64,000 nucleotides of DNA from Anadara kagoshimensis (taxonomy: Eukaryota; Mollusca; Bivalvia; Arcoida; Arcidae), in assembly GCA_021292105.1 (NCBI GenBank), contig CM037870.1:14355234-14419233 (forward strand), in the 5' to 3' direction. The position numbers and the translations under genes were made by a program. Positions 11,880-25,360 of the stretch are shown piece after piece; position 1 is the first letter of the stretch; each line of letters opens with the position of its first letter. Under the pieces are notes generated by a model that had not been told where the DNA came from, made no database searches, and was given only the letters and a program-made list of their open reading frames with translations.

Positions 11880-14235
11880 ATAAATGTCCAATGGTGTGGT
11901 TGTATTACTATTGTTAAAGGACGCCCAACCATCCCAATTGCATGCATGTTACAACCAATGGTCAATCAATACACAGAAATATGAATTTAAAAAAAACCAT
12001 ATTAAACAAAGAAACTAAATTCCTTTGTACATGTATATGTCGCTTATAAACATAACATTTTTTCTTTTTTCAGAAAAAAAAAAATTGATTGGGTAAAATA
12101 AAACAAAACAGAGAGTTTACGACTTCGGAATTCAGCTGAACTGTACTTAAATTATACTGTATTGTTAATCATGTAAGTAATCTCTTTTTATTATGAATTT
12201 TGAACGAGCAGATATTGTAAACATGATTTGTTTCAGTCTCATAACAAGGTTTTGTGTATCATAGGATTGCTCTAAAAGTAATGAGGTCCAATTGTATATT
12301 ATCCGTTGCTTTTACAACATGTATACTTTATTTTGTATTGTATATTTGGCTGATTTAGTATGTATTATTGACAGTCTGAAGCTGTCCACTTCCACCTATT
12401 TCTGTTATCTTTTCATTCTCAATTTTGTTAAAACGTGGCAGGTGAAGGCAGGAATTGTTTACCCTTGTAGAACACCTGGCATCGATTCATGTGCTTAACG
12501 GAATTTTCCAAATTTTCAAACTTTAACTTATCTTTGGGGATCGTGAATTGGACATAAATTGGTATCTTTGGTTTTTTATTACCTGTCCGTTTGACTTTGA
12601 ATCTAAATATTCATTTTGGTTAATTGCATTATGTAGTGAATACATGTGTTTATTTTGTCTATACCATTGGTAACAAACATTGTTTATGTATTAATTGCGT
12701 AACCTAACACTGCTTATGTATTCAGGGATCCTCGTATTTACATATTTCTTGTGAAATATAAAGTGGTCAAGGATGTTTCGAAATACTTCACTTTTATTGT
12801 GATAAACATTCTTAATGAATGGCTTGCTTCTATAACTTGGCTTTTTCCATTCCACCAGGTCTAATTGTATAACTTAACTAAATTTATCCAATTTATTATG
12901 TATTATATTGACAGTTTAAAAACATTTTCTCTATAACTACTTCATGGTATTGTATTGACTATATTATCAATGTAAAGGGGCGCCTTATCACCTCATTTGC
13001 ATGCATGTTACTATTTGTCTATAAATACGCGGAATAACAAATTTAAAATAAACCCCATTTTACATAAAATGATCCAACATACATGTGTTTATGTTTATGT
13101 CTATGTCGCTTTTTCTTATCGTAAGAGAACTTAGATTTTATGACGAAGAAAATCCGCTAAACTTCATTTAAATCATATTGCATTATTAATCATGTGAGTA
13201 ATCTTTTTTTATTATGAATCATTACACGAGCAGATATCGTAAACATGATTTGTTTCAATCACATAAAAACTCTAACTTTTCAATTTTCCTATGTGTATCA
13301 TAAAATTGCTCTAAAATTAATGAGGTGATTCTACAATCCAATTCCACAAGGTCCAATTGTATATTATCCGTTGCTTATATGGTTTATTTTGTATTGTATA
13401 TTTTGCTGATTTAGTATCTATTATTGACAGTCTGAAACTGTCAAATTCCACCTATTTCTTTACCTTTTCATTCTCAATTTGGTTCCAAACGTGGCAGGTG
13501 AAGGGAGATAAACACGAGTTGCTCACCCTTCCGGAACACCTGGTCTCAATCAATGTGTTTAACTTAATTTTCAAACTGTTTACTTTCTACTTTGAAGATT
13601 GTCATTTAGACGTGAACTGGTATATATTTTATTATTGTAATGAACTAGTCTTCAATTCTCCGATTATAAGCAAACAACATTTACCTGTCCGTCTGACCTT
13701 TTACTTATTATTTATTATGGACATTTATGTTTAGTGAACACAGAAGATTATTTTGTCCAAATCATGTGTAACTAATGCTATTTATTTATTAAGTGCTAAT
13801 ACTATCACTACATATGTAAACAGACAGGGATCCTTGTATATGAATACTTCTCGTAAAAGGTCAAGTGGGCAAATCAATGTCGTTTTGATTGACCTCTATT
13901 GTGATAAACATTCTAAAAAAACATGTCTTTATTTTGTCTAAATCACGTGTAGCTTACATTATTAATTTATCAAGTGCGAATCATATCACTGCCTATGTAT
14001 ACATGGACCATCATATATAAATATGAATCGTCCTCATAAAAGGTCAATCGTGTAGGTCAATGTCGTTTCGATTTACGTCTATTGTGATAACCATTCTAAA
14101 TAAATGGCTTGTTTCTATAACTTGGTTTTTATCAATTCCACTGGGTCTAAATGTATATCTTAACTTAATTTTTCCCATTAAGTGTGTATTATATTGACAG
14201 TTAAATACATTTTCTCTATAACTGCTGTCAGATTC
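11880..14235 (+). repeat. Tandem duplication, ~1.06-kb unit plus partial third
   Basis: Unit A (about 11880-12940) is repeated as unit B (about 12941-14235). Anchors pair at 'gcatgcatgttac' (11941/13001), 'attaatcatgt.agtaatc', 'ggtccaattgtatattatccg' (12287/13350), 'ggctgatttagta..tattattgacagtctga' and 'acctgtccgt.tgac' (12581/13684). Unit B contains an extra internal repeat, so 'tattgtgataa.cattcta' and 'ctataacttgg' recur at 14080-14230. The ORFs at 12292 and 13357 are the same chance frame in each unit. Confidence 0.75.
13682..13879. mobile_element. MITE with ACCTGTCCGCTTGACCTTT-type ends
   Basis: The left end, ACCTGTCCGTCTGACCTTTT, faces a right end, AAAAGGTCAAGTGGGCAAAT. The shared interior includes 'attatttattatggacatttatgttta'. 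Better-preserved copies are at 26196-26395 and 54113-54296; a weak one starts near 12577 in the duplicated unit. Confidence 0.6.
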
Positions 14236-14319
14236 AAATTCATAAAATGTGTTTCGAGTATTTTACATTCAGCTAGTTTTTCAGAGATGAATAGTTTCAT
14301 TGTTTGTCTGTAATATACT

Positions 14320-14553
14320 TGGCGTCCTATAGTTCCAAGTTTCTCTCATTCCCAAACTTGACCACACACGTGGCGTGTGTATGTAGCTAAATGGCTGGTG
14401 TAACTACTTAGATAGGAAGTACTTACTCTACCAGAGCAACAATTCTCACTTTACTGGTCCAAGTGTTTAACATTATATACTTGCTTCAAATTTTTTACTT
14501 TGTTTTGGACTTTTGTTTTAGACATTGTGTGTGGTATGTTTGTTTTTTATTAC
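14320..14553 (-). mobile_element. Helitron-like copy, degenerate
   Basis: Read on the minus strand it starts near 'aaaacaaacataccac' and includes a CACGTG-related block and 'tagctacatac'. Similarity to the other copies is clear in order but low in identity. Confidence 0.45.
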
Positions 14554-14971
14554 TATATCTAAATCTTGATCCATTAAATTAAAAAAGAAATCAACATACA
14601 TTTATCATAAAGTTTTACAACTATTTGCATTTAAATACAGAATCAAAACACTCAGTCCTAATCGACCTCTGTTAAATGAGCTTTTCGGATGAGATTGACA
14701 TTTAGTGGGGTTATCTAGTGTGCCTTGAAAAAGGTTAAATGAGTATTTTGGTTGTTATTTCTACGATGTCAATTTTTATCACTTTCATACATTTAATTGT
14801 CTGAAAGCATTATCCTCTACTGATTGTTTATCGATTCTACATACGGTTTGAAAGGAAATTATGTTGTAGCGTACAATGTTGAACATCTGCTCATTTGTTT
14901 TGTTTTGTTCTTTGTTATCATTATTTTACCACGACTATCATTATATATCGCATATGTAACTCACAAGAATT

Positions 14972-15110
14972 ACAGCTGTCATCACAATATTACTGATAAG
15001 TTTGATGTCTCTGTATTAACAACCATCATCGATAAATTTGACGTCCCATAGTTCAATGTTCCTCTCATTCACAATTTTTTTTCACACGTGTCTGGTGTAG
15101 TTAAATATAC
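14972..15110 (-). mobile_element. Helitron-like copy, 3' part
   Basis: The reverse complement carries 'gatgtctctg' and 'gataagtttgatg' in the order seen in the 3' half of the family, for example 57268-57535. Confidence 0.45.
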
Positions 15111-16189
15111 TGACGGTCTGCATTGTTTCCCAGGATTACAACAGACTTGCTATTGGCATTCTTATTCACAAACATTGATCAAAGTGTACATCTTTATTTC
15201 ATTCAGAAGTAAATGGTGCAACCTGCATAAAATAATGAACATTTTATTTCAAATGAGTAGGGTTCCTCAATGCTTTTGAGATTGTGGTTTGAACATTGAC
15301 CGGTATCCTATTGCATGATTTGATCGACTGTGTTAAAATTTCATGGTTACAAATGTTAAGGTTTTAAAATGTTGCGCATCGATACAATACATAACATTAC
15401 ATTTTACTTCCAGACCACTTCATTTACAACGGTCTGTTGAAAAATGTTTCATAAAAGCGGTGGGTGGTTTTTTAGTGTTTCTGAGTATTGCGTGGCCAAA
15501 TGTGTCTTTTATTTAATTTTAATAACACATTTCATTTCAAGTCATTTTAAATGATTTTAAGGAGAATATCGGAATATTCAACCTAGGTTTTTCGATCATT
15601 ATACATAGACCAACGAAAAATCTGTAATGTTCAATGTCATATCTACGCAATAAATTTCCGGAATACCCGATTTCAATTCCCTGGTGGAAGTTCAGGTTCC
15701 AATATTCAGATGAATTGCATATCAATAAATTAGGATATAGTTTGTGAGCGTTCAGTATACGTAAACAGTAAAAAAAATCGTAGATTCAAGGAGAAGACAA
15801 TTCAACTTTTACAAGAACTTTAATAGATGCCCTAATTGTTTAGGATAACATTTATTTTTTTATGTTTCGTCGCGCAAAACCTATTTTACAATATAATGGG
15901 AATGTAGGCGAACATTTTCAACTAAACCGTAGATGATAAGCTATCTGTTTGATCCAGCATTTTTCGAACTGTCCCTCTTTGCGTATAAATATGTACCTAA
16001 ATGTGAACAAGCAACGTGTCTGGTAGTTTATGCTAAATCATATATATTTAAGACTCAATTATGTATTCGTCTTGGTAGTCAAAAATTGTCTCCATTTGTT
16101 CGTTATTTTTGGCCGGATATGATTTAAAGGCATTGAATAATGTGGAGAAAATCTTATGATAATAGACTACTGTGTTCGCTAAAGGCATG

Positions 16190-16316
16190 TATATGGAGCA
16201 TCCGACCTCACTTCCCTGGTGGGAGTTCACGTGTTTCACCTTATTTGTCAGTTTCAAAATTTTGTACATTGCTTCTGGGCTTTGATTCGAGCATGGATTT
16301 GTATGTTTGTTTTTGA
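16190..16316 (-). mobile_element. Helitron-like copy, 5' fragment
   Basis: On the minus strand the copy starts TCAAAAACAAACATAC directly after an A, with 'gaactcccaccagggaagtg' downstream. It ends at the 'cggatgctcc' block. Confidence 0.55.
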
Positions 16317-19050
16317 TATATAACTTTTTTGACAATTTTACTGTTTCACATAATTTTATCCATTTTTCGGGCATTCTAAAAAATTACAGCTTTTCCATTG
16401 GCGGATTTTTTTCAGTTAGAGAACTTAAAAATTACCCTTCTCAAAACCTACTTGTCATATATGCATAATCTTTTACGAAGTTAAATGAGGTCATCATACT
16501 GTTAAACCAGTAACTATTTACACCAATGTTTCACAATTTGGAAATTGTTGACAAACGAGATATCAACAGAACTGGAATATCATAAGAAACCATTCTTAAG
16601 TTAACTCTCCATTTCGTTGCCTTACCATGAAATCTCATAAACTAGTTAAGAACTATCAAATCCAACTTGACATTTTCGCACTGTAATCTTCACAATAGAT
16701 CACATCCTTAGGGGTATAAACTGTTTCTATTACTGTAGTTTTCTCACTTATATCTTCTATTATCACACGCAAAGGATTAATTAACAAAAATAACAAGGAC
16801 TTTTATATAATAAATCAACTTGATCTGATAAGTTTGGCCATTTATAGAACAAACATAAAAAAACGCGCCTAGTTTCTGGAACGTGACCGTGTTAAAAATC
16901 CAGATAAGGTTTTTTTTACATATCTTTGTATTTCATTTTTTTTTTTTTTTTTTTTTTTTATTATTATTTTTTTTTTAAATTGCCACAATGACAATGCAAT
17001 TTGAAAAAAATAATAAAACAAGAACAAAATGTTTAGATTAACTTAAAAAGTTAAAGAGCTGAACATTTCTTTACAGTGGCATGACCCTTGAAATAGAATT
17101 TTCCTTGAGTTTTGATCAAACGACATCACTTTATCACTTTACATGCGTGACTGGTGTGGGTAGATAAAGAGAATGTGTTTGTCCTGCAAGAGCATATAGT
17201 ATTTATAATTTTCTCAAAATAATGTTGATTAAACTATCCAAGCTATTCAATGAAACTATATGGATATACCATCTCCGTTTGTTTTAGTAATGTATAGTCA
17301 CCATACTCCAACAATAGGATTTTATTTTTAAGTTTTTAATAAAGAAAATTTGTTTAAAGACATAATTTGTTGCAAAATAAAGTCTTAATTATAACCTTTC
17401 GAAAAAAATTATTGCCCGATGACATTAGATTTGAAATTTGATAATTTGTCAGATTTGATGCCTACAATTCAACAAAAAGACAATATTAGCAGGTATTTTT
17501 TTGAAACTGTAAAAGCATGAAAAGGTTTTCGTAGTGACGTTGCTCGTATTTTAATCAAAACATAACTATAAACATAATAAAATCTTCCAGAACACGTAGG
17601 TTTTGCAAGGTTCTTTAAAAGGTTAAATGGTCTGCTACAAAGCTCAATAATTACCGCCTACAAACCTGTCGTTGTCTATGATTAATTACCCGTTTAACCT
17701 TTATAATCGGTCTTCTTCTCAGAATTGTATTTTCTATGCATGTCTGTATATTTTCCATGACAAAACATTACGCATTGTTTGTAAACGATACAATCAACCT
17801 TAGAAAAGGTGCAGATGACATCTGTTAAATTAATTACGTCTTTATGTTGTGATAATCATTTTTCTTTTCTATACTTTTTTTTTGCTAGTGACATGGTGGG
17901 TATAACACATTTGTGCAAGATAATATACATCACATATTTGTAGCTCTTTTAAGCTGAATAATGAACACTATTTCTCACAATTAGAGAAGAATTTATGACA
18001 ATTTTTATATTTTATCTCTGGACATCGATCGTTTTTCTTCTATTCCGGCCGGAAAATGGACGCTTGTGCAACACTTTCTAATTTCCTACAGGAAATGGTT
18101 TAAACTCTATAGGAATTGTCAGTTACCAAAGCAAATTCCGATTTTTTAATATAAATAACTATGTTTGCAGACATCTGGAAAACTCGTTCACGTTTTTTAT
18201 TATTTTTCAAAAACCTATTTTTAAGGTTAATAATACCTCATCATAAATATGTTTCTAGACATCTGGTTAACTCGTACACTTTTTTTATTGTTTTACATCA
18301 ATGTAAGCTTGTTTACAATGATGTTACTATGATGTGACAAAACACGGACATTTTCACCTAGATAAAAGGATGTTGACATGAATTTTATTTTACATGAGCG
18401 GGGTTTCATAATGCCATTTTACAGTGAAATGAATACTGTTTTCATATATAAGTTGCATGTCTGTCATTTTACAGAAAAATTGAAATATTGTTTATCAAAG
18501 TCGAAAGTGGAAAAGAGATTATGCATTGAAATTTGTATGGGACCGATCTCACACTCACGCTGATGCAAAATTCTTTTATTTAAGGTTTGGCCAATACAAA
18601 GCTGTAATAATCAGCGCCTACCAATCTCCATATAGCGTTTTGAATTTTAGACAGGCAAAGCATAAACTTAATACGGTAAATATAGCTAAATTAATGGATC
18701 TTATTTTATATGAAGGTTTCATTTAATGTATGATGGATTAAATCTCAACTGGTAAAGTAAAAGAAAATGTTCAATCTGAGTATATTCAGTTTTTTTTATT
18801 CTTTTCAAATGTTTCTCATTAGATCATCGCGAAAATTCTTAACACACCGAAAACAATCCATGGTAACTGACTTGATATTCACAGGCTTGCAAATAGTGTT
18901 GCATGCTTAAATATAACTGATTATATACTTGTAAGTAGTGAATAAAACATCAGGCCCTCATTTTTTGGCCGTCGTAACAATATTGTTAATAGTTTTTATG
19001 TATCTGTATTCACAATTATCTTAGATACATACCAGGTTTCATGGTACTGT
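16317..19050. other. AT-rich DNA with interrupted poly-T
   Basis: Contains a T24 run at 16936-16959 followed by interrupted T runs to 16976. No gene-like exon or family repeat recognised. Confidence 0.5.
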
Positions 19051-19059
19051 TTTCTTTTA

Positions 19060-19240
19060 TTCCCAATTTTTTGTTCACAAATGGAAATTTAAGCTATCTA
19101 GACAAGCTGTTTACACCTTTCGGAATACCCTTCCAGGGCACCAAATCTCAATTTCCTAGTAGAAATTCACGTGTTTTAACTTGATTTGCCTTTGATCAAA
19201 GTTTTTATTTCACGTTTGGGATTGTGATTTGACCATTGGC
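19060..19240 (-). mobile_element. Helitron-like copy, degenerate
   Basis: The minus strand shows 'cacgtgaatttctactagg' and 'ctggaagggtattccgaaag', matching the family core. About 70 bp downstream (19306-19340) is a separate 5' end in plus orientation, starting TCAAAAACAAACATAC after A. Two insertions therefore lie back to back. Confidence 0.5.
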
Positions 19241-20384
19241 CAACTGTTTGTGATTGATTTGATGTTGGACGTCAGTTCCACTGATATACAAATATTTTAT
19301 ATCAAAAACAAACATACTTATCCATTACCGAATCTCATTTTCAAAGCGTTTACAATTCATTTTATTCCGATATTATCTTATATAAGCATGTTTTGTTAAG
19401 AAACATTCTTTAGTGCATTACAAATATGTATATTCAAATAATTAAAGTTATAATATAATTTAAAATATGCGGTTGGACAACTACAGAAATGATACTCTAC
19501 CATAGTACGCCACCCCAATCTGATGGTTAAAATATTATAAAACGATAAAGTCGCGTTCATAAAAAAAATTAAAAAATGAAAAAATAAAATTGTCTTTTTA
19601 GCTAAACAACGTTACATCATTGATATAATTTATTTGCACTGATGCAACATGCTTTTTAGTCAATATGCATATTATGTTTGCCATCGGTAAACTACATATA
19701 TTTACAAATCTGTTAATACGTCATTAACACATGTTAAAAAGCATACATTCAGTTAAATATGAATAAATGATTAATGTATCTGGATAACCTGTAAATGTTT
19801 TTTAGATTGATAAATGTTAGCCCGCGTTTGCTAAATATGTTACATTCGATGTTATCAAATAAACAAACAGATGCTGCTTTGTTTAAATCTATTGTCAACA
19901 TGACACGTTTAGAACACAAACAGAATTTTGATGACAGAACATAAATTACATCTCTGAAAAACCACAATATAGTGCAAACAAAAACAAGCTGGTATCCGCT
20001 GATTATATATCTTTCTTTTATAAATATAAAACAGTGTTTCGGTTATAGCGTTATTGTTAGCTCCAAAAAATCCTATATATTTAAATAAAAAGGTACCTAC
20101 ATTTTTAATATAAATGGAATAAGCATAATAATAAATATATCGGCTTGTAATTTGTCCATTTTCTTTAAAATAATTTCACATACATGTAGTTAGCACACTC
20201 CGTTACAACTGGATGCATCTGTTCTTTTAAAAAAATATGTTATATTTTTATATTCATGTATTCGTTTTCAGTTGATTTTGTTACAGTAAACTTAAAATGT
20301 AAGAATTCACAAAAATCATTTAATTCAATGTCAAATTGCTAATGAATTTACAAAATCTTACAAAATCTTCAAAACCTGAGGTAA

Positions 20385-20545
20385 ACTCCTTCATACTAAG
20401 TATTTCCTTAGCTAAATCTGGTTAAACATATTTAGTCTTTTGGATATTTTTAACCCATGGTTTCACGATTTGGTCCAAACACTACTGATGAGCAATTGTA
20501 TACTGAAATGGCCTGTCTAGTGCTTTATAATTGAAACTGGTATAA
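20385..20545 (-). repeat. Dispersed 'GCACTAG' family copy
   Basis: The inverted orientation carries 'tagtgct', 'caaacactactgatga' and 'tttcacgatttggtcc', matching 6300-6400 and 25260-25350. Confidence 0.5.
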
Positions 20546-21599
20546 AATAATTATCCAATATATATTTTGCCTTTTGTCATTTTTCTGATATAATATAGCT
20601 TACTCAGCAGTATTATATAGATGGTGCGTCATATGGCTATACAGACTGATCGGTGTATACAGGCCCGTTCAAAAAGTAATGTCACCCCTAAATTTCCAAA
20701 AAGAAAGGCCATCCTCTTGTGTATAATCTAAAATCATTTGTTTCATTATTGTACTGCACTTGGTGTTGCAAATTCAGATAAACGGTTTTTTTGGACACTA
20801 AATTACGTAAACACAACATTTTATCCACTTGCTTGCAAAACATTATCATGATGACAAGTATTATTTTAATTCGAATTGTTTTAATGTCAATTAAAATCCA
20901 TAAAATAAAACTATTTTCTTCAAACAGTTAAACACTTGAAATCAGATATTTTTCAATTCGAAGATTTATATCTTAGAAATAGTTTATCTATAATGCAAAT
21001 CATATAAAACCAAATAAAAAGTTGTGTAAGAGTTTGATTTTCAAATAATACTGGCGACTGCAAAAGCTCGTCCTAGGCAAGTTTGGGGTATGATATCTCC
21101 TAACGGTATAGGAGGTATGAAAAGGTTTGATTAACATTAAACAATGATTACTGATTACTGGTGAAAAAGTGACTTGCATTACTCGTATTATTATTCAGAA
21201 GTACGATATATGGATATGCAATTACATTTCTCATTTTTGTTTTGTTTGCTATCGTCTTTCTTAATTGCCTAAATTGATTTGTGATTCCTTCCTGACAAAG
21301 TCATGAATAAGAATTATATAAATTACTGGATCGCAATATAATATTTAAACAAACAATGGGACAATCCCTACAGTAAGCATCAGACGAAGCTAATTTGTAC
21401 AAGATGTATTACATGGCCTTTTCACATAGAATCTATTATAATCTAACGCGACAACATATACGTCGTGAATATCCATTATACATAACTACGGCAGTACAGA
21501 TTAACAAATCGTTCAGACTGGAGCTGCTTTCTTAGTGATCATTTAACACCCAATAATAGATAAAATATTACTTGAGCTTCTGCTCACTCTTATGTATTG

Positions 21600-21905
21600 C
21601 TCGATCAGCAAAGCGTTATAGCGAGTCCTAGAAAATAGTTTAGTATAGCACTTATGCCTATACACACGCATTGTTAAATCAGCAGAAGTTATACTAAGTC
21701 TTAGACAGTAGTTTAGTATAACACTTCAACGAAGCGGAATATGCTTACACACACGCAATGTGCATTCTGGAGGCGTTGTAAATAAATAGCTAGTCTAACA
21801 AAACAGTTTAGTCAAATACTTCAGCTGAGAGGAATATGCTTTTATCAGCAGGCGAGTCTTAGAAAATATATAAGATCAACACTTTAACTATTCGGAAAAT
21901 GATTA
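21600..21905 (+). repeat. Degenerate ~90-bp tandem repeat
   Basis: The motif 'gtcttaga.agtagtttagtata.cactt' followed by 'gcggaatatgcttacacacac' recurs about four times between 21620 and 21905, with decreasing similarity. Confidence 0.6.
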
Positions 21906-22177
21906 CACAACATAATTAGTTATATGTTAAAGTGACAAAGTGAATAACTAACTTTAGCCGCTGTCCTTTTAGGGAAGTTATTTACAAACGGATTGTTTTC
22001 AAACTTAAAGGTAAGACACAATTTATTAGATCAATAAGCATTGTTTATAATTAATTAGAGGTAATTAAGAGTTATGTTTAATTGTGTTATGCAATAAATC
22101 AAGCTTCCTGTAAATATATTGTTGAAAACAGTTTAATTCCAGTCATAATTAGAATTAAAGTTATCCTTGAAATATTT

Positions 22178-22375
22178 GACGTCTCCTTGTTCATATTTCT
22201 TTCATTTTCAATTTTGATTCAATGCTTGGCCGATGTACCTAGCTAGAAAAAATGTGCTCATCATTATGAAGCATCTGGATTCACTTCCCTGAAAGGAGTT
22301 CACGTGATTAACTTAATTTATCAGTTTTTACTTTTAGGATTGTAATTTGAAAAAGGTTCGGTCTGCTTGTTTTTG
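22178..22375 (-). mobile_element. Helitron-like copy, degenerate
   Basis: The reverse strand holds 'cacgtgaactcctttcaggg' and 'tctagctaggtac' in family order. It abuts the 'GCACTAG' repeat at 22400, so two families lie side by side. Confidence 0.45.
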
Positions 22376-22399
22376 GTTTGCTTGAAAAATACTTTCCTT

Positions 22400-22615
22400 T
22401 TCATAAAATGTACGAAGTTTGCATTTACACTTCTGTTACCAGTTTTAATTTTGCAGCACTAGACGGTCGTTTCGGAATAGAATTCCTCATTAGTAGTGCT
22501 TGGACCAAAATTGTAAAACCAATTTTTTTTCAAAATATTAAAAGGATATCCAAAAGGCCAAATTAAGCTAAGGAAATGCTTTGCATAAGTGAGAATACCT
22601 TAGTTAAAAAATTGT
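22400..22615 (+). repeat. Dispersed 'GCACTAGACGGTCG' repeat, best copy
   Basis: Contains 'gcactagacggtcgtttcgg', 'cattagtagtgcttgg', then 'aaggatatccaaaaggccaa' and 'ttaagctaaggaaatg'. The last two blocks occur inverted at 20390-20450 and 25190-25250. The element is therefore ~200 bp, with an internal short palindrome (gcacta...tagtgc). The 62-codon ORF across it is not a gene. Confidence 0.6.
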
Positions 22616-22699
22616 ATTTTTCATTTTTAACTAATTTAGACAATAGGACATTCCTGACAATACGCAATTATTGCCTTCTGCGTTTATGATATCCTCACA

Positions 22700-22910
22700 T
22701 ATACATTTGAAGTCCTATAGTCCCTTTTTTCTTTCACTTTTTAATTACACACGTGACGGGTGTAGCTAGCTAACTAGGAGGCGCTTACCATTCCGGGGCA
22801 CCAGACTTTATTTCCCTGATGGAAATTTAACGTGTTTAACCTACTTTGTCAGTTTCAAAATTTTTACTTTCGTTTGGGAGTTTCGACAAGAATAAGTATG
22901 TTTGTTTGTT
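22700..22910 (-). mobile_element. Helitron-like copy
   Basis: The minus strand carries a 'caaacatac' start, a CCACCAGGG-related block, 'ggtgccccggaatgg', 'tagttagctagctac' and 'cgtcacgtgtgtaa'. It extends past the second hexamer to 'aactataggactt', making it longer than the short form. Confidence 0.55.
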
Positions 22911-23099
22911 TGTTTATTGTGATTTTGTCTTTACTTGTTTAATAAAATATGACAGTGTAAGTATTTGTCAAATGAAGACAAGTTATTGTTCTAGAATGAA
23001 TATTTAAAATCATTGTTTTGTCAGAGTTTCTTTATACTTTATCTTGTTTAATTGTTAACGACAATATGTTTTTTCTGATTTCTTAATATTGCGTTATCA

Positions 23100-23265
23100 C
23101 ATGCGGCGGTGAATCTTGCTAGACAGGAACGCTTACACTCCGGAAGCACCTACCTTCCTTCTCATGTTTAAGTTTACGTGTTCAACTTAGTTTGCAAGTT
23201 TTTAAGTTTTGACTAAGTTTTTTGGATTTGCATTTGAACATGGGCTTCTATGTATATGTTTCAAT
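23100..23265 (-). mobile_element. Helitron-like copy, degenerate
   Basis: The reverse complement retains 'gtgcttccggagtgtaagcg' and 'cctgtctagcaagattcac' in family order. Confidence 0.4.
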
Positions 23266-23693
23266 ATCCACACATGGTTTAAATCATATCTATTATTTTT
23301 TACTCTTTGGAAACCAACAAGGACAGACAATAACAAACTTAATTTTATTTTATTTTTTTATTTATTTTAAGTACTCTTTTTTATATATTTTCCTAAATTA
23401 AAGATTCCTAGATAATAACATGACTGGAAATATGAATAATTAGGAAAATACTGAAATAACTGAAAATAAAATGATAGTAAATGTAATGAGACCAATAAGC
23501 TTCGCCAGAATCATAATTGCAATGAATTTGTCAAACATACAGTTGCAAAAAAAAACAAACATTCAACTGAAAAAGTGTTCGTAATTTGTCGTAAAACTAT
23601 GTCATTGCATCATTAACGGTTGCAGGTCAAATTCAAATTAAACACAAAGTACTGGTCCATGCTTTAATCAAAATTAAGTTAAACGCGGGAATT

Positions 23694-23900
23694 GACGGAT
23701 CGACGGCCACGCCCACAATGTTCCGACAAAGGCCGCCATCACGGTACCAAAGCAGCGTCACGGCAACTAATGACGTACTAGTGTCAGTGAAGTCATTAAA
23801 CGGCGCAATTAAGGCCGAGTTTCTATTCTTTTTGAGAGCAATTCAAGCATGCCAGAGCTTTGTCGGAACATTGTAGCCGTGGTCAGCGATACATTAATTC
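23694..23900. mobile_element. MITE with CCACGCCCACAATGTTCCGA ends
   Basis: The left end contains GGCCACGCCCACAATGTTCC; the right end is the reverse complement of a close variant (TTTGTCGGAACATTGTAGCC). The centre holds 'gcagcgtcacggcaactaat' and 'gtgtcagtgaagtcatta'. A second copy lies at 32063-32272. The GC-rich composition contrasts sharply with the flanks. Confidence 0.75.
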
Positions 23901-23937
23901 ACATCATGAAAGAGAGATCAGATGATTACATTTTTAA

Positions 23938-24165
23938 GGGTAAGCAACTCCTGTCTAAGCAGCTACACCCGCCGAATTTCAAATCAAGATTAAGAATGAA
24001 AGAAAGCTGGAACTACAGTCATTTAATAAATCCATGGATACCGAAACATCATACTTATCAACGATATTGTGAACGCTGTCATCAAACTTTTCGAGCGCCT
24101 TAACAGATCTAAGCTTGGAATACCCCTAAGTCAGCAATTTCTTTGTATGCAGCTTGCTTCGTTGT
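23938..24165 (+). mobile_element. Helitron-like copy, 3' part
   Basis: Matches the family from 'taagcaactcctgtctaagc' through 'cttatcaacgatattgtga', 'tttcgagcgcctt' and 'ttggaatacccctaagtcag' to 'cttcgttgta'. The last block matches the 3' end of the 45484 copy, which helps define the 3' boundary. Confidence 0.55.
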
Positions 24166-24595
24166 ATAATGTTCCCATCTATCATTGTGACATTAACAAC
24201 CTGCATATAGACAATATTTGAGAAATTCCTTGAAGCTCTAATATTGAATATTGAACTATTTAATTAAATTCATTTTTCATTAAATGTAATCTGTTTCTAC
24301 CTATAAATTTTAACGTATTTAATTACGCTGATGTAAGAATACATTGTAATGAACGGATTTGTAATACAAGATAGTATATGTGAAGGTATAGGAAAAAACC
24401 ATGACCTGTCCGCTTTACTTTTAAATACAATGTACAATTTTTCTACGAATAAAGTCCAATTCTAAGGTGAGAGTATATTTCAATGCACGAGTTTTGCAAT
24501 ACCATCAGCATCCATGTGCAGCTATAAACAAACAACAGTGATTTGTCCACTTGACCTTTCAATTTTGTTTCTACAAATACAATCTTGCGTATCTA

Positions 24596-24774
24596 CAGTC
24601 AAACCTATCTATAAAGGCCACCCAAGGAAACCAGTAAAAGTGGCCTTTATGGACAGGTGGCCTTTATATACATGTTCAAATTATATGAATAAAGAACAGT
24701 TGGGATATAATTCTACTGGCCTTTATAAGCAGGTGACCCTTATATAGAGGTGACCTTTAAGGCAGGTTGGACTG
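24596..24774. mobile_element. MITE with CAGTCAAACCT termini, TA-flanked
   Basis: CAGTCAAACCTATCTATAAA on the left faces 'ggcaggttggactg' on the right, with TA at 24594-24595 and 24775-24776. The interior alternates 'gtggcctttat' motifs on both strands. Same family as 3378 and 48758. Confidence 0.85.
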
Positions 24775-25184
24775 TAATTACTTCTGACGTGAGTATACAT
24801 TGTTATGCATGGGTATATTACGCCAGGTAGTCAACCAGAAACGTACATATGGAGTTAAAGATAAGCAATATTGACCTGTCTGCTTGACCTTTAAATCTTT
24901 TTTAGCTCATACATTCATACACGTATATGCTTTTGGTCTAGTATCATTGAAAAATTTAAAATCAATATTAGCAACACATGCATACACACATGATAATGGT
25001 TTCCACCAATTAATTTGTTGTACATTGTAATGAACATGTTCATGTTGCCAGACAATCAAAAATCAATGCAAAAGTGTTCGTTCCATCTAAATCATGGAAA
25101 CACCTATTTCAAACACATCAGTACGTAGATCAATTGCTAGTACATTATTAGTCTAAAGTAAAGTGCTGTAGATAATTGGTGCAT

Positions 25185-25360
25185 TGTGAATTTTCCTTCG
25201 CTTAATTTGGTTAAATATATTTTGGTACTTTAAGTATTTTTCAACATCTTGAAAAAATGTTTTGGTTTCACAATTTTATTCCAAGCACTGCTGACGGGAC
25301 GTTGTATTTCCAAATTGTCGTCTAGTGCGGTTAAATTAACACTAGTATGATTTTTAGTAT
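25185..25360 (-). repeat. Dispersed 'GCACTAG' family copy
   Basis: Inverted copy with 'ttcgcttaatttggttaaat', 'ccaagcactgctgacggg' and 'gtcgtctagtgcgg'. Confidence 0.5.

Noticed and set aside
20655..20700. A mariner-like end ('ttcaaaaagtaatgtcaccc')
   Set aside because: The inverted partner was not found nearby and no transposase remnant follows.
23849..24103. 84-codon ORF with basic, Cys/His-containing end
   Set aside because: It spans the right end of one MITE and a Helitron-like 3' fragment; the Cys/His pattern comes from repeat DNA.
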